From the NCBI GenBank assembly GCA_029204225.1, contig CM055098.1, positions 53,278,728-53,342,727 on the forward strand: a stretch of DNA of 64,000 nucleotides. Direction: 5' to 3'. Source of the DNA: Diphasiastrum complanatum. Its lineage: Eukaryota > Streptophyta > Lycopodiopsida > Lycopodiales > Lycopodiaceae. The stretch's first letter is position 1. The number at the start of each line of letters is the position of its first letter. The notes beneath the pieces were generated by a model. It worked only from the letters and a program-made list of their open reading frames with translations. It was not told the DNA's origin and searched no databases. Shown in pieces: positions 15,301-31,357 of the stretch. Made by a program: the position numbers and the translations under genes.

Positions 15301-18300
15301 AATAACACTCAAATTCAGTGTGTTTTAAGTGTACCAGTTGCAACAAGAACCTTGAAGAATGGCAATCACGGAAAGGTACAATCGAGCAGATATGATTCCT
15401 AAAAATTCCCCACTATTTCACTGTGCAAGGTGTAACTATCCTGCTTGAAACTTTTGATGGACGTATATTTTGCATCAAAGTGAACTTGTTAGAAAAGAAC
15501 TCTGCAGAGGTTTGAACTTCTGGAAAACGTGAATTCATTACCTGGTGCAAGACACAAAATTGAAATTTATCGTCATAATGTGCAAGTGAATATCTTGTCC
15601 GCCGCCTATTTGACTTCTCCAGCTATTTGGAAAAGAAAGATTATAGTTCTAGGCTGTAGCAGTATTCCCTAGTGCTCCTCCACTTAGACAAAACTTATCG
15701 ATGCCTTACTGATCAAAGCTGACTACATGTTTTTCTTTGAGTTGTGAAGACGTCAAGAATGTGTTAAGATTACGAAATAAGATCCGATAACCTGCATTTT
15801 ACAGACTGCAGCCAATTTAAGCAGCAGTAAGCTCACGGATGTTATTTCAACAGTTAAGCGAAACTTGAAGGATAAAATAGTCGCCATATCCTTTAATTTG
15901 AATTCCTCTCACTGTGAGCTAGATGACTCAGAGAAGCTGTTAGTATGAACACACTGTGGAAGTAAATTTTTGGGATTTGGCAAAAGCTGTGATTGATGGT
16001 GACTTACAAATATTCCAAGTTCACAAGAGAGCTGAAGTCTAAAACTGAGCCATATAAATTGCAATTCCTCATGCTTCTGCAAAACGTTGTTCACAGAAGA
16101 ATAGTCAGAAGTCGAAGAGGATTCAATATTATAAATCTCAAAGTGAAATCAAACTCTTTGAATGAAATTTCTTAAAGTCTGTAAGAGAAAGAGTTTCGAA
16201 AAGCTTGTGCTTGTGGAGACTTAGCCTTACAAACCAGCATAAATACTTTTGGCATCAACTGAAATCTTACAGCTTAAGTAGTGATGAACAATTCGCATAA
16301 GCTGGTGGAATTGGTAGAGGGTCGAATTGATTATTATCAACCTGTCTGGAGGAGCAACCAAGAGCAACAGCTTCTGGAGTCAAAAACATACTTCGAGAAA
16401 GTTCCAAAGGATAATATACTGGACTAACAGTAAATGGAAAACCTCGCAAAATTGAAGTTTCTATCATGACATAAGGAGACATAATCAAACTGTCAGATGA
16501 ATGTTTCTCACATAATTTGCAGAGTAGAAATGTTTGCTAATTCAGATGGTAGAATTCCACTCAGTTTGTTGTTGTCTACCAATCTGCACATATTTTAATG
16601 GTCCCATCAGCACCTTGGCGCAGAGAAATTCTTAAATAAAGAACAAACTTGACCAAAGAGAATATTTTCAGCTATCTAATAATTGCAAATGCAGAAGGGT
16701 TAGAAACAAGCAGAAACTAATGCACTTACAAGTGTTTAAGTACAGGAAGTCTACCAAGATCAGGAGGGATGCTGCCATTTAAAGAGTTGTTATTCATGTG
16801 CCTGGAACAACAGAGTTGGCTTAGCACGTTAACTTTTCATGATAGAAATAAATTAATTCACTTTTCAAGAGATTTTGAGAAAAAAATTTCTCATCTTTAA
16901 TGTACAGCCACACTTTTTCAAGCACATGAAGAACATACAGATGTTTCACACTGCTTAAGTTCCCAAAAGTTGGTGGAATGGGCCCAGAAATTTGATTTTC
17001 ATCGATTTGGAGCCTGTTCATGTTTGTTAACCTTCCCAGTTCCATAGGAAGCTGCCCTGTAAGCTTGTTTCCGTTTAGAAGCCTGACAAGGTTGAAGCAC
17101 CACCATCAGCAAGTAATTACTCCAGACCAACGTGCATCTAACTTGTTAACCTTAATGCACCCTGTCTGCAAAAAATAGGCCCCCTTGACTAAACAAATAA
17201 CCTATGTAAGCATAGTTTCCTCGCTATTACTTCTCTTTCAGCTATATACTTAAGTGCACCTTTTGAATCAACTTTCACTGGGTTTCCAAGAAAATAAATT
17301 TGGCAAAACCTATTTTCAATAACTATTACTTCAGACAATGGTCTTACAGTAATTGAAGATTTTGCAACTTGCCAAGTGTTGAAGGTATACTCCCACTTAT
17401 GCTGTTCCACATTAGATCACTGGCAAAAAATTGACACACAACACAAGGTAATGGCTTGGTAAGGTCAAAGAAATTGCAATATGTAACACATATCAGAGCA
17501 GATTGAGGATCCAACAGGATGTACTCAGAAACTCTAATCTTGGTCTTGATTGGTGCATAGAAGATCACTTGTTAGATACACAAACTAGATGCCAAGGATA
17601 GCCTGATCATGGCTTTCAGAGAAACTACCAACCTAATTCATGAGCACTAGTATTTCTTGGAACAATACGATGATTGGGGTGCTTATGGTGTATGGGGTGC
17701 ACGATCTACTCATAGCTTTATCCACATCTACCTAATTAGGCACCTGGAGGTTGGCATCACGATTCATAAGTAAATTTATCATGCCGAAAAGAGCTTTCAA
17801 ACAGGGAGCAAGCATTTGATTGAAAGTTCTCTCAATAAAAGCCAAACACCATCTCAGCCTGTGTGCTTTGGCAAGTATCTAAACTGGAGTCTGGCATAGT
17901 TAGTAGAATGAAAGGCAGGCAATCTGACTATCTCAGTCATAGCTTGGGCTCTTCCATATGGCAAACCTTTTCATGTCACACGCTTTTAACTAAGTGCTGC
18001 CGTTCACATAAGAGAAAAAATATATGGGACAAGTAAAAAAATAGTTTTGAGACATCTGTATACTAGGCAAAATAAAATAGCTTCATTCACATAGTTGAAG
18101 TACCTATTTTCCATGTCAACATCAGAACAAATAATTGCTTGCCTTGCTCCAATAATTCTAATCAAGATAACCACAGAAAGTAATACCGAGAAAAATGCAC
18201 TCCGAAAGATAAAAAAATTCCAGTGTGAATCATATGGTCACAGTATCCACAAGAATCTAAAAAAAAGTGTATATTTCTAACTATGAAGGTGAACAAAATG

Positions 18301-21300
18301 TCATATCTAGCATAGAACATGAACTTAACAACAAAAATTTCATTGAGGGTACTCGACCCACAAAGTCTTGAACAATGAACTTTGAGTGTTTCAAAACATG
18401 CTATGACATTTCTACACATGCAAGTACTAAAGAGTAGGTAACCTCTTAACACAGCCGTAATGCAGAACTTATCCTTTATAGAAATCCAACCAAATGCTTT
18501 CCTCATTTCAATACTACTATAAGAATTCAAAAGGAAGAACTTTCCATTGCATTCAAAACACTAACAGAAAGGGCATCACTTAAATATATGTCACGCCAAT
18601 GCATCTTCAATAAGCGTTGTAACTTGTAACCTTCTGCAATGATGATCGACTTGAATCATTCTATTTTCTTACATTTTTTTTCTTACTTTTTTAACCTTGA
18701 GATAAATAGCGCTTGTGAGAACAGAAACCAATGTGTACCAACTTGTGGACATATTTGAATCAATAAGTATATGTGACTTAAATTAACTTTACTATATGGA
18801 TATGGCATGGTACAACTGTGCTCCACAACATAAAGAAGTGGGATTTATTAGGACTTACAGAATAGTGACGTTTGTCAAATCTCCAAGCTCTGGAGCAAGC
18901 GATCCTTCCAAATCAAATCCCAGTACATGTCTGTGAGATTTCAAACATCTTTAAGCTTTTGATTAAGCAATCTTAATGAGCTTCCTAAGACTTTGAGACC
19001 TACCACAAAACCCCTCAAATTAAATACTTTTTTGAACGTGATAAAACGGTCTTCCTATGATGCAACAATGTAATGACAGGAATAGAGGAAAATTAGTCAA
19101 ATTACTCTAGAAAGGTACCATTATAGTCTGATTAAATGAACAGATCAAGGAGCTCTTAACTTTTTGAAAGGGATTACTATGGTTACTAGATGGCTTTGTA
19201 TAACGCCAATTGAAAAACCATATTTTTGGATCCACAGATTCATATACCAGGTCATGAGAGGAATCAGAGCTACAGTCAGATATTCTTAACATGCACAAAT
19301 TTAACCAGATAGTTTAAGTATCTCATGGGTCTCTTACCAACAAGATTGACATGCTTCTCATCTTTCAATTGATATTATCTCCATGAAAACCATCAGTGTG
19401 TCTTCCAATCTTTTGCAGAAACTACACCAAAGTGGCATGAGACCAAGAAGTTTTCCTACACCAATGGAAAACTCTCCTCCCATCATCTATAGTTGAAGGT
19501 AGGGAGTTAATCAGGTACACTGACAAAGGTGGAGAGAAAGAAGCATTTTTATACACTATCGTTGCCTGGTCAAGAAATCACGGCCTTCTTCTTCAACCCT
19601 CATTAAGCTTTCAACAGAGGCACACACACATAGTTGATAGAACAATTCCAGCCCAAATTTCCCCAACATATTGGACAGCATTATCTTACAAAGAGAAGAA
19701 GATGCAATACGAAGACTACAAGTTAGTGTTTCCCATATCTCCTCCCAACCACGTTTTCGATGGGCACCACAAGGCATAATCAAGTCCACAACTCATACCT
19801 ACGTCAGATATGGATACAAATCATCCTGTTGGCCAGTCAATCAAAAAGGATCTTACAATGAGTCACAGATGCACTACCAGAATACTGCATAGTGTTTCCC
19901 TTATAATGCACAAATGCCCTCCCAACTATATTCTCACTAGACAGCAATTACTTGAAAGGATCAAGTCTACAGCTCATACCCAAAAAGCTATCAAGAGTAC
20001 GAAGACCACTATGAATTGTTTATTAAATAGCAAATTGCTACCAATGGAATATTGACAATGGTGGGTTATTGAAACTCAGCTAGTGCATCAGAGAATCATT
20101 ATCAGTCTACCGTCAATTTATGTCTAGGTTGCACTTCTACTTGTGCTAGCATGTTCAAAAAGGAAATGTTGGTTAGGTCTTGTATTTAGGTATGAAGTAA
20201 AGAAACAGTGGCTATTGCTTTTCTCTTGATTGCCAGAGTTATGATCAACATATAAAGAGAGAAGATAATATCATATAGCTTCTCTATCAATGTCCACTAT
20301 GACAACAATCTATGGGACAATAAGAACAAAACATAATAGACAATATTATTGTTCACATGCTATTGGAGGTTGAAACAATTTCAGGCCATCACTACATCTT
20401 TTTCCCTGATGCAACATTACCAACAGATTGAGACAGATTTGGCTCCAGCTTCAGTATATTTTGACCAAGTTTTCGCTTTTGTGCATAAATTTCTGCAATA
20501 GATTTTTGGATAAAATAAAGACATATTTGGACTTAAACTATGATTTTAAATTTGGCTGGTTCTTTATTGCATTTGGACATTTCTCAGGCACTTTTGACAA
20601 GCTTTTGAAGGCTGTTTCCACAATTGCTGCTTGCTGGTTTTCTTGGGGGAAGCCTAACAAGTTACCATGGTTAAGATATGAGATTAGATGGTGGAAAAGA
20701 GTTTCAATATCCGTTCAACTACATGAGCGTTTTGCAATATGCAGCCAGCAAAATGCCATGTTTAATAGATATGACTATATTTCGTCTAGATTGTAGTTTC
20801 TAATGCAACAGATTCAATCAATACAGACACATGGTGAGTACCATGGCATCTCCACAATAACCCCAGTCTATACTCTATACTAATTTGACAAAACCCCAAG
20901 TATGATTGCTCACTACTTGATTTCAAAAACAAGGTAATTGTCAACTATTTTACACTGGCTCCTATAGTGAAAATGAGTTAGAGAATTGGTTTTCTAGGGT
21001 TATAAAATACTTACTTTTCTCAGAAGAGTCGAATATCGGCATTGCAAAAAGCAACTTCATTATCCAAATGTTCTCAAACACAGTGGAAACGGTATAAATT
21101 GAAATGAAGTTAAACCCAATAAGTGAAATGAATGAAACTTACAACTCCTCAACATATTGCACTCCATTTCCACCACACAAAACTCCATTCCAATTGTTAC
21201 CACAAGGATCGTCTCCTTTCCAGTTAGCGAGTTTTGAAAGAGGATCATTCCCTATGCTGTTGTGAAATGCTTTCAATGCTGCAGCTGCAATAAAAAAAAC

Positions 21301-24300
21301 CCTTAGCAAATGGACACAAATACACAATTGCACTTTTCCTACAGGGATTGTCATTCTCAAAAAGATACAAAACATAGAGCAATCAAATGCCAAGTGTAAA
21401 CGTTTCATAAAAAAGAAAACAAGGCTTCAATGCCTCTTTAGCTATTGTCATATAATCCAATTATGGCCCATTTCAATCTAAAGCAATATCCTTAGAGTTC
21501 TTTTTCATTTCAGTATTTCAGTTACAAAGCTACTTTCCAATCAAATCCTCTTGATAACTTAAACATGCAATAAAGATATTAATATTGTGAAGTGAGCCTT
21601 GGATCATTTGAAGATGGCAAGCACATGGCATTATTCAGCTAAGAGAAGAAGAAAACTATTATAAAATGTCAAAGAAACATTTTGCGACCATCTAAGCTAA
21701 TGCAGAAATCCTATGCATCAATAAAAAAATAAAATGTTTGTATTTCTTGATCCTATAAGTAAGCTCGATCAATCTTGGTTTCCAAGGAAGACTTATACTT
21801 GGGACCAAAGAAACTTTGGATGCCAAGCTAATCAATCCATTGGATGATCATAAGTAAGCTTGATGAGACGAGCAATAGAAATTCTTTTTACTATTAGCAA
21901 CTCCTAAAAGCTGATTTAATTCCCCATTATTTGACCATTATATCAGGAAAAAATTGGTTGGCAGTAACGTGGGAAGTTTAAGAGGTATTTGAATTTGCAA
22001 CCTCAATATGCAATAATCAATTCAATTGAAATCATAGATTGGAATGTTTGGAATATTTATTATAACTCTATGGCATCTCATGAAGACTACTGGTTAAAAT
22101 GCACGACTGAAAACTGAAACGATTGCCAAGTACCTTTTTTGGCAAGAGCATAGAGTTGTGGACTCCCAATTTTCTTATCTAGGTTTCAATTGCAAGCAAT
22201 TCAACAGTAACATGTCATGCTTCTGATAATGAAAAACATGAATTGTGTCCACATATATGCAGGAGAATCATGCATTTCTCTTTCAGAGAACGTGCCAAAC
22301 ATCCTGTTCCATGACACTCACCAAGATTGACGACAAGATGGTTATAACTTAGAAGAGTGACCACTTGCAACGACAATCTTATAGAGTCAGGCGCATGTTC
22401 TTTCTCCAAACAACATTCTAGAGTGAAATCGTACTCCGACTCAAACTTAAAGGTGGACACGGGCATGATCACAAGGATCCCTTGTAGAGATTATAGGCAC
22501 CCGCGATTCATGCAAAGACAGAAAACTCTATGAGCTCTATCAATACACTCTTTCTTCAAGCCACCCCCTTGCCATATACACATCTATGATCTCTAGGACC
22601 TCCTCCAATTAAGATCACATCCGTTTTCAGACCAATCATTCACGATAAGATGCTTGTGTAGAAATGATCATAATTACATTACAGGAAGCTTTTATTTTCA
22701 AAAGTTACCCTAACGTTGTATCCTCGTGAAGTTCATTTTTATTCTAACAATTCAAGTTCACTCATGTTTACAAGTGCTTCCATAGTAAGCCTCTTTTGAC
22801 TTTGTTTAGTTTGAATAAGATGACAGTAAACCTGGTCAATCTTGATCTTTATTTCCTCTCACCTTGTCATTGTTTTTTTAGTGATGTTGTCTCCATATTT
22901 TCTGGCTTTTTAATGAGAAAATGATGTATTGATCACATGCTTTTGCACAACCCCATCATATGTGCCCCTAAGACTTAGTATCAATATAGCTACAAAACAC
23001 AAGTTATTGTTCGTTGGCTTGCAGAACACCATTTCCATCTTGGATAAAGATGTGTGGCTAGCATGAACAAAGTTCAAACCTATATTGAACCAGCAAGTAA
23101 GTGATCTCCTAGGCTTCATCATTTGGTCTACTTCATAACGTAAAACTAAGACCAGTGAAATGCATAGAAACACTTTTCCAGATTATTCCAAATATCCCCA
23201 AATGATCTACCATCATTTGATATACCCAATCCTGCTACCCTGTTGGAAATAATGATTCAGCTAACATAGCTCTGAAAAGTTATGGAAGAATCATGGCAAA
23301 TGGTTCAAGAGACAATTCACAAACCATGGATCATTTATCCATTCCTAATCTCATTGATAACAAGTATATTTCATCGGCAGACTGTATATGCATGCCAACT
23401 AATTGCTCATGCATAGGGTTAAACAAATCCACCATCCAGCCTAGAGTCAAGGCTACGCCAAACCTACCACAAATCATTGACTGTAGTGTTTCCAATATTC
23501 CATACAACCAATTCATACCATCAATACCTGTTCAGCATGCTGGCAACATCCAGGCCTCCATATGTTAAGAGATCATACCATCAGAATAACAGGAAGTCTT
23601 TTATGCAGGGACTAAACAGATGGAGGTCCATCTGTTTAGTCCCTGCATATGTGGTGGGGAAAATGGTAAAATGTTTACCTTCACCCTAGCCAGGATTGCT
23701 TCCACAGGGCTCGCTTGAACTTAAATAAGAATAAGAAAGAAGAAAAAAGGCAGAAGTGTTTGATAGTCAACATTGAAGATCAAACTGGGCTGATAATAAA
23801 CCTATACTAATGCAAGAACATATATCAAATTTGAAAATCATCACCTAGATAGTAGTAAAATGGAAAATCACGGGAGAAGAAGATTGATGCTCATAATTAT
23901 CTTCCAACGAAAATGACTTTTCAGAATTTTCACCTCACAGCAACAAGCAAAAAAAATATTTGCCAACAAAATGTCTATAACAAAACTTGTCAAAGCCATC
24001 AGGAATTTTCAGGAGAGCATAACAGCAGCAGGTCTAATCTTTCAAGGGCTGGAAAGCAGATGCTATTAGTTGGCAAGTGATGTGTAGAGGATGAAGTTTT
24101 CATTTTGGGCCCACTTTTCTACAGGTTACATCAATTGTAAACTCTTCCTTGTTTTGCTGAATCTGAGAGCATCTTATATAAAAGTGTTGGCGTTTTGTTT
24201 TCCGATATTGCAAGCATCATAGAATCCAGACATACGGAACTCCGTATGACACACAATTCTACAGACAATTAATTACAGCAATTTCATACTCTTCCTTGTT

Positions 24301-24610
24301 CAGCTCAATGATATCAGATTTTGCCGAGTTCGTTTCCATGTGGTGTACAGATTATTATTTTCTTTGTGCAAACTTAAAAATTTGAGTTAAACGTGTTTAT
24401 GGAATTGTTGTTCCGCAAGTACAGAACAAAACGAGCTTTTGCTACTACCCCACCACAACGTGCACTTATACAGTCTCATTTTCCTCGTAGATTCTTAGTT
24501 ATGCCAACTGACTTACTATCTGCAGGATTCGTCGCAGCGGCCACTGTGCCAAACAGAAGGCTGATGCCCAGTAACGAGCAGAGGCACAAAACTCCGCGCA
24601 ATCCTTCCAT
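6552..24610 (-). CDS. Leucine-rich-repeat receptor-like protein kinase, LRR-VIII-1 type, 19 exons
   Basis: Plasma-membrane receptor kinase expected to bind an extracellular signal through its LRRs and phosphorylate Ser/Thr targets. Exons on the minus strand: 24610-24517, 21284-21143, 18930-18859, 17419-17348, 17082-16939, 16801-16730, 16583-16512, 16345-16271, 16076-16008, 11600-11532, 11320-11249, 11014-10940, 10807-10299, 10195-10043, 9365-9070, 8794-8743, 8460-8213, 7277-7143, 6944-6552. All introns are GT-AG, all phases agree, and the sum is 2814 bp (937 residues and stop). The start is the ATG opening a signal peptide ([15 protein letters not shown]..., likely cut near 24-26). Order: LRR N-cap with [14 protein letters not shown] (about 51-64), LRRs to about 343, Cys-bearing membrane-proximal domain (344-512), transmembrane helix about 530-550, kinase about 597-870, Ser/Thr-rich tail. 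Closest known group: Arabidopsis At1g06840/At5g01950-like receptors; ligand unknown. No break seen, so probably functional. The weakest splice call is the GTATTA donor after exon 13. Confidence 0.9.
7428..7665. repeat. Three-copy tandem repeat, about 90 bp, in intron 17
   Basis: Units start with cagggaaac at 7428, 7518 and 7607. Each holds the inverted pair CAGGGAAA/TTTTCCCTG and a following tgtgcanaactttttctgtaa block; copies differ by a few bases. It lies between exons 17 and 18 of the receptor kinase. Confidence 0.9.
10299..21284 (-). other. Ectodomain-coding part of the receptor kinase
   Basis: Exons 2-13. Exons 3, 4, 6, 7 and 11 are exactly 72 bp, 9 and 10 are 69 bp, 8 and 12 are 75 bp, and exon 5 is 144 bp (two repeats). 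Every intron here is phase 2, so each exon is one 24-residue LRR unit (for example [18 protein letters not shown]). Exon 13 encodes the membrane-proximal domain with C351, C362, then C382/C387 and C403/C405, and the family signature CRLKSPGF. The CxC-plus-upstream-pair layout is usual for this receptor subfamily. Introns 1, 2 and 9 are 3.2, 2.2 and 4.4 kb and hold repeats, not extra exons that the frame would need. Confidence 0.85.
11601..16007 (-). other. Intron 9 of the receptor kinase (4.4 kb)
   Basis: No coding exon is needed or seen: exon 9 ends and exon 10 begins in matching phase 2 within one continuous LRR stretch. Part of it (14.3-14.7 kb) is rich in CCAGTATCG-like words and may be old repeat DNA, but I cannot name a family. 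Confidence 0.6.
21770..21849 (-). mobile_element. Short tRNA-like SINE, copy 2 (in intron 1)
   Basis: On the minus strand it carries TTAGCTTGGCATCCAAAG, TTTCTTTGGTCCCA and the closing CTTGGAAACCAAG, matching the copy at 26558. It is flanked by ataagtaagctcgat (21755-21769) and ataagtaagcttgat (21850-21864), a 15-bp target-site duplication with one mismatch. Its A and B boxes are more decayed than in the other copy. Confidence 0.75.
23602..23649. repeat. 48-bp perfect palindrome in intron 1
   Basis: Two perfectly complementary 23-bp arms (23602-23624 and 23627-23649; inner part ACAGATGGA / TCCATCTGT) separated by only GG. Such a structure could extrude as a cruciform or form a tight hairpin in the intron RNA. 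Confidence 0.95.
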
Positions 24611-24805
24611 GCCTCTCCAGCAACTAACCCACATACAATTGCCGCAAAATTTCTGTGCAGATGAGCCGCGGCAGCCGCGAGAATGAATGCACTCAAGGTT
24701 CTATCATACCGGGAGCACTTCCGATCCGAGGCTTAGATAAACAACAAAATCAGTGAATGCGAAAAGGAATTTAGACGCGCCTGATCAATCGCTCCACCAC
24801 CATCA

Positions 24806-24840
24806 CCCTCTCCCTCTCCCTCTCCCTCTCCCTCTCTCCT
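24806..24840 (-). repeat. GA-rich hexamer run in the 5' leader
   Basis: On the minus strand GGGAGA-type hexamers repeat about five times between the TATA box and the start codon. GA-rich leaders are common at plant promoters. Confidence 0.8.
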
Positions 24841-24944
24841 TTCTCTCCTGCGGCTGCCAGATACCGTGTAGAAGGAAGACTTTTTTTTCTCCTCACGCAC
24901 ACATCCAAAATGCCCCGCGCTTGTACACGTGGCACTTTGACTCT

Positions 24945-24953
24945 CTTTTATAG
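24945..24953 (-). promoter_or_regulatory. TATA box of the receptor kinase
   Basis: CTATAAAAG on the minus strand, 335 bp upstream of the start codon. A leader of about 300 nt would follow, including the GA-rich run at 24806-24840. A G-box (ACACGTGGC) lies at about 24925-24933, just downstream of the TATA. Inferred core promoter. Confidence 0.6.
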
Positions 24954-25125
24954 TTCCAAAGTGTGTCTTCCATTTATCCATCCAAGGCAACTGAAGTACC
25001 CAAGACGAGCTCGTGCTGGGACGCCGCCCCTTCTCCCCCTCCCCCACCCTGAAGTCGCCTAATGGCACTTGAAGATGTTACTAAGGAATAGGATCATTCA
25101 TAGATATAGATTAAAATCCGAGATC

Positions 25126-25262
25126 TTTCATAGATTGAAATCCGGTGACACAAGGCGAACACTGCAATGTGTCAAGCGTGATCTCATGTGTGCTTTCATA
25201 GATTGAAATCCGGTGACACAAGGCAAACACTACAATGTGTCTAGCGTAATCTCATGCGTGCT
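25126..25262. repeat. 68-bp tandem duplication upstream of the receptor kinase
   Basis: The unit tttcatagattgaaatccgg... at 25126-25193 is repeated at 25194-25261 with a few changes. A shorter, more diverged start (tcattcatagatatagat) precedes it at about 25095. Confidence 0.9.
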
Positions 25263-28803
<3,541 letters not shown>

Positions 28804-28880
28804 TAGAAATGGAGCTGCACACTGGGGGTAAATGTTCCTGAAAACTTAGAAATGGAGCTGCACACTGGGGGTAAATGTTC
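28804..28880. repeat. Local tandem duplication at the broken end of gypsy H
   Basis: The string tagaaatggagctgcacact and the next 13 bases occur twice, about 42 bp apart, exactly where gypsy H coding similarity stops. Likely a filler or repair footprint. Confidence 0.8.
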
Positions 28881-31230
28881 AGCCTTTGCTAGTTGATAGG
28901 GTCTGCATTTAATAACATATGACTCAACATATGGCTTGAGCTTTGGCCAATAAAATTTCCTCTTAACCAAGTCTAGAGTCCTGTGTATACCGAGATGTCC
29001 TGCACATGGTATCTCATGACATTCAAACAAAATCTTACGTTTGAGCTCATCATCACCAGGTACGCAAAGTTTTCCATTCCAAAATAGCAATCCATCTCGA
29101 ATGCTGAACTGTTCCACAATCTTCTTATCTTTCTTAGTTAGTTGAGTCCCCTCTGTTTCTGACTCAACACTGTCCACATTTCTTTCGGTCTGAACAATGT
29201 TCCAAATGTGACCAAACTGGGACTCTGATTCATATTTTTCTCTCAGCAAAAGATATAGATTCGTAGAAATCTGGGTGAATGACAACTCGTTCAGTTCACT
29301 GATCCGACTAAGAGCATCTGCAACTTGATTAGAGCTGTCTCTTATGTAATGGATTTCGTGATCGAATTCTTTCATCAATTTAGCCCATCGAGCTTTTCTC
29401 CCTCGAAGATCATGTTGACTACAAAAATACTTAAGAGGCTGGTGATCCGTATACACTACAAACTTACTACCATACAAGTAGTGTCTCCAAGTTTTAAGTG
29501 CATGGATTACAACAAACAATTCCTTTCTCCGTGTAGTATAACACAACTAAGGACCAGTTGCTCTCAAACGCTAGTGGCCTATCCATTTGTAATAGAACCA
29601 CTCCAACTGCAACATCACTTGCATCCGTTCTCATGACCGTAAGGTAAATCTGGATTTGCAATTTGTAACACGGGAGTTTAAACAATCATTTTTTTAAGTT
29701 TCTCAAAATATTGATTCAATTTCTCATTCCAAACAACAGGGGGGACTAGGTTGATTCCTCTTTTTCTTTTTATTGACAATTCCATTTGTCATATTATTAA
29801 GCGGTGCTGCTAACGTAGCATAATCCTCAATAAATCTCTTGAAGAAAAGTGTAAAACCTAAAAATGACTTTACTTGCCTCACAGTTCCCGAAATTGGCCA
29901 CTCAATCACAATCTTAATTTTATCCTCGTCAATCTTGATCCCATTTACTGTGATCTTATGACTGAAATAAAGCAACTCTTGCTTAAAGATTTCACACTTG
30001 GACTCTTTAGCGTAGAGTAACACCCGACAGAGTTTCATCAAGACGATTTTAAAGTGTTCTACGTGTTCCACCAAGGATTTACTATAAACGAGAATGTTGT
30101 CTAAGAATACCATTACAAACTTCTCCAAATATGGACGAAACAAATCGTTCATCATTTGCTGGAACGTTGCTGGAGCATTCGTTAATCCAAATGGCATCAC
30201 TAAGAATTCATAATGAACAAATCTAGAACAAAATCATGTCTTTTGGAGATCTTCCGACTTAATTCTTATTTGATGGTACTCTGTCCTGAGATCTATCTTG
30301 GTGAAATACCGTGCTCCACCCAAGCGATCTACAAGGTCATCCATCCTGGTCAATGGATAATTATTTTTGATGGTCACTTTATTAAGACCCTTGTAATTCA
30401 CACACATCCGAAAACCTCCATCTTTCTTCGCTTTAAGAAGAACAGGAGCGCCCCATGGTCATTTACTAGGTTGTATATGTCCCATCCTCAAATAGTTTTC
30501 TATTTGATTTGAAATCTTTGTCTCCTCTTTCTGAGAGAACCTATAAGGTTGTCTAGAGGCAGGTTGACTTCTTGGAATTAACTCAATTATGTGGTCTACT
30601 AACCTAGACGGTGGTAAACCATGAGGTAATTAAGATGGAAAAACATCCCTAAATTCATTAATGATCTGTTCTTTCACTGCTTGTTCATGATCTAAATTCA
30701 CTGAGTTAAGAATTGCTGAGAATTCACAACCATTTCGATTCATTTCAGAAACATCCACAACTGGAATATCACATATTGAAAAAACTTCATACTCAGAATA
30801 ATCCAATGTCTCCATTTTATTAAATGTAGAAATCTGATCCAACGGACGTACAAAATTATTGTCAAATAATGTAACTACCTTATCACCCTCCTTGAAAGTG
30901 AGAACATGTTTCTCAAAATCAATTGACAGAGAAGGCGACTTACTAAATAACCACTCATAACCTAAGATTAAATCAGTACGAGCTAGGTCTAAAACATGAA
31001 AATTAACTAGTTCCGTGTGTCCTTGCATCAACACTGGGAGCTTCGGGACTTTTATGTTCCAAGTCTCCAACTCTGCTCTTGAATCTAGATCAACTTTATA
31101 TCTATGATTGTTGGCTTCAGTTTTCAAGCTGAGTTTCTACACGAGACGAGAATTAATAAAATTATGAATTGAATCACTGTCCAATAAAATACTCACTTCT
31201 TGATCTTCAACTATGCCAATTAAACGGAAT
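28838..31230 (-). pseudogene. Ty3/gypsy pol remnant (element H)
   Basis: Read on the minus strand: retropepsin (LIGIVEDQEVSILLDSDS, with the DSG active site changed to DSD), the conserved DLILGYEWL block, reverse transcriptase (30.6-29.7 kb) with the palm motif FLDN instead of FLDD, RNase H (TDHQPLKYF, about 29.55-29.28 kb), then the zinc-finger start of integrase (HEIPCAGHLGIHRTL). Integrase core, gag and LTRs are missing. Several stops and shifts. It ends at a filler duplication on one side and beside the methyltransferase-like exon on the other. Related to element I, so a chromovirus-type gypsy is likely. Confidence 0.85.
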
Positions 31231-31357
31231 CGAAAATGCAATTTGGTAAGTAACTAGTTTACTTTTGCCTGAGCACAATAATCTGTTTCTCTGTTCCGAG
31301 TATTTTTTAACAATTGGATTGAGCATTTTTTAATCATTTTTTTCTTATTAATTGCAG

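Noticed and set aside
24499-24696. Minus-strand 65-codon frame overlapping exon 1 of the receptor kinase
   Set aside because: It is in another frame; the frame from the ATG at 24610 gives a proper signal peptide and joins exon 2 in phase.
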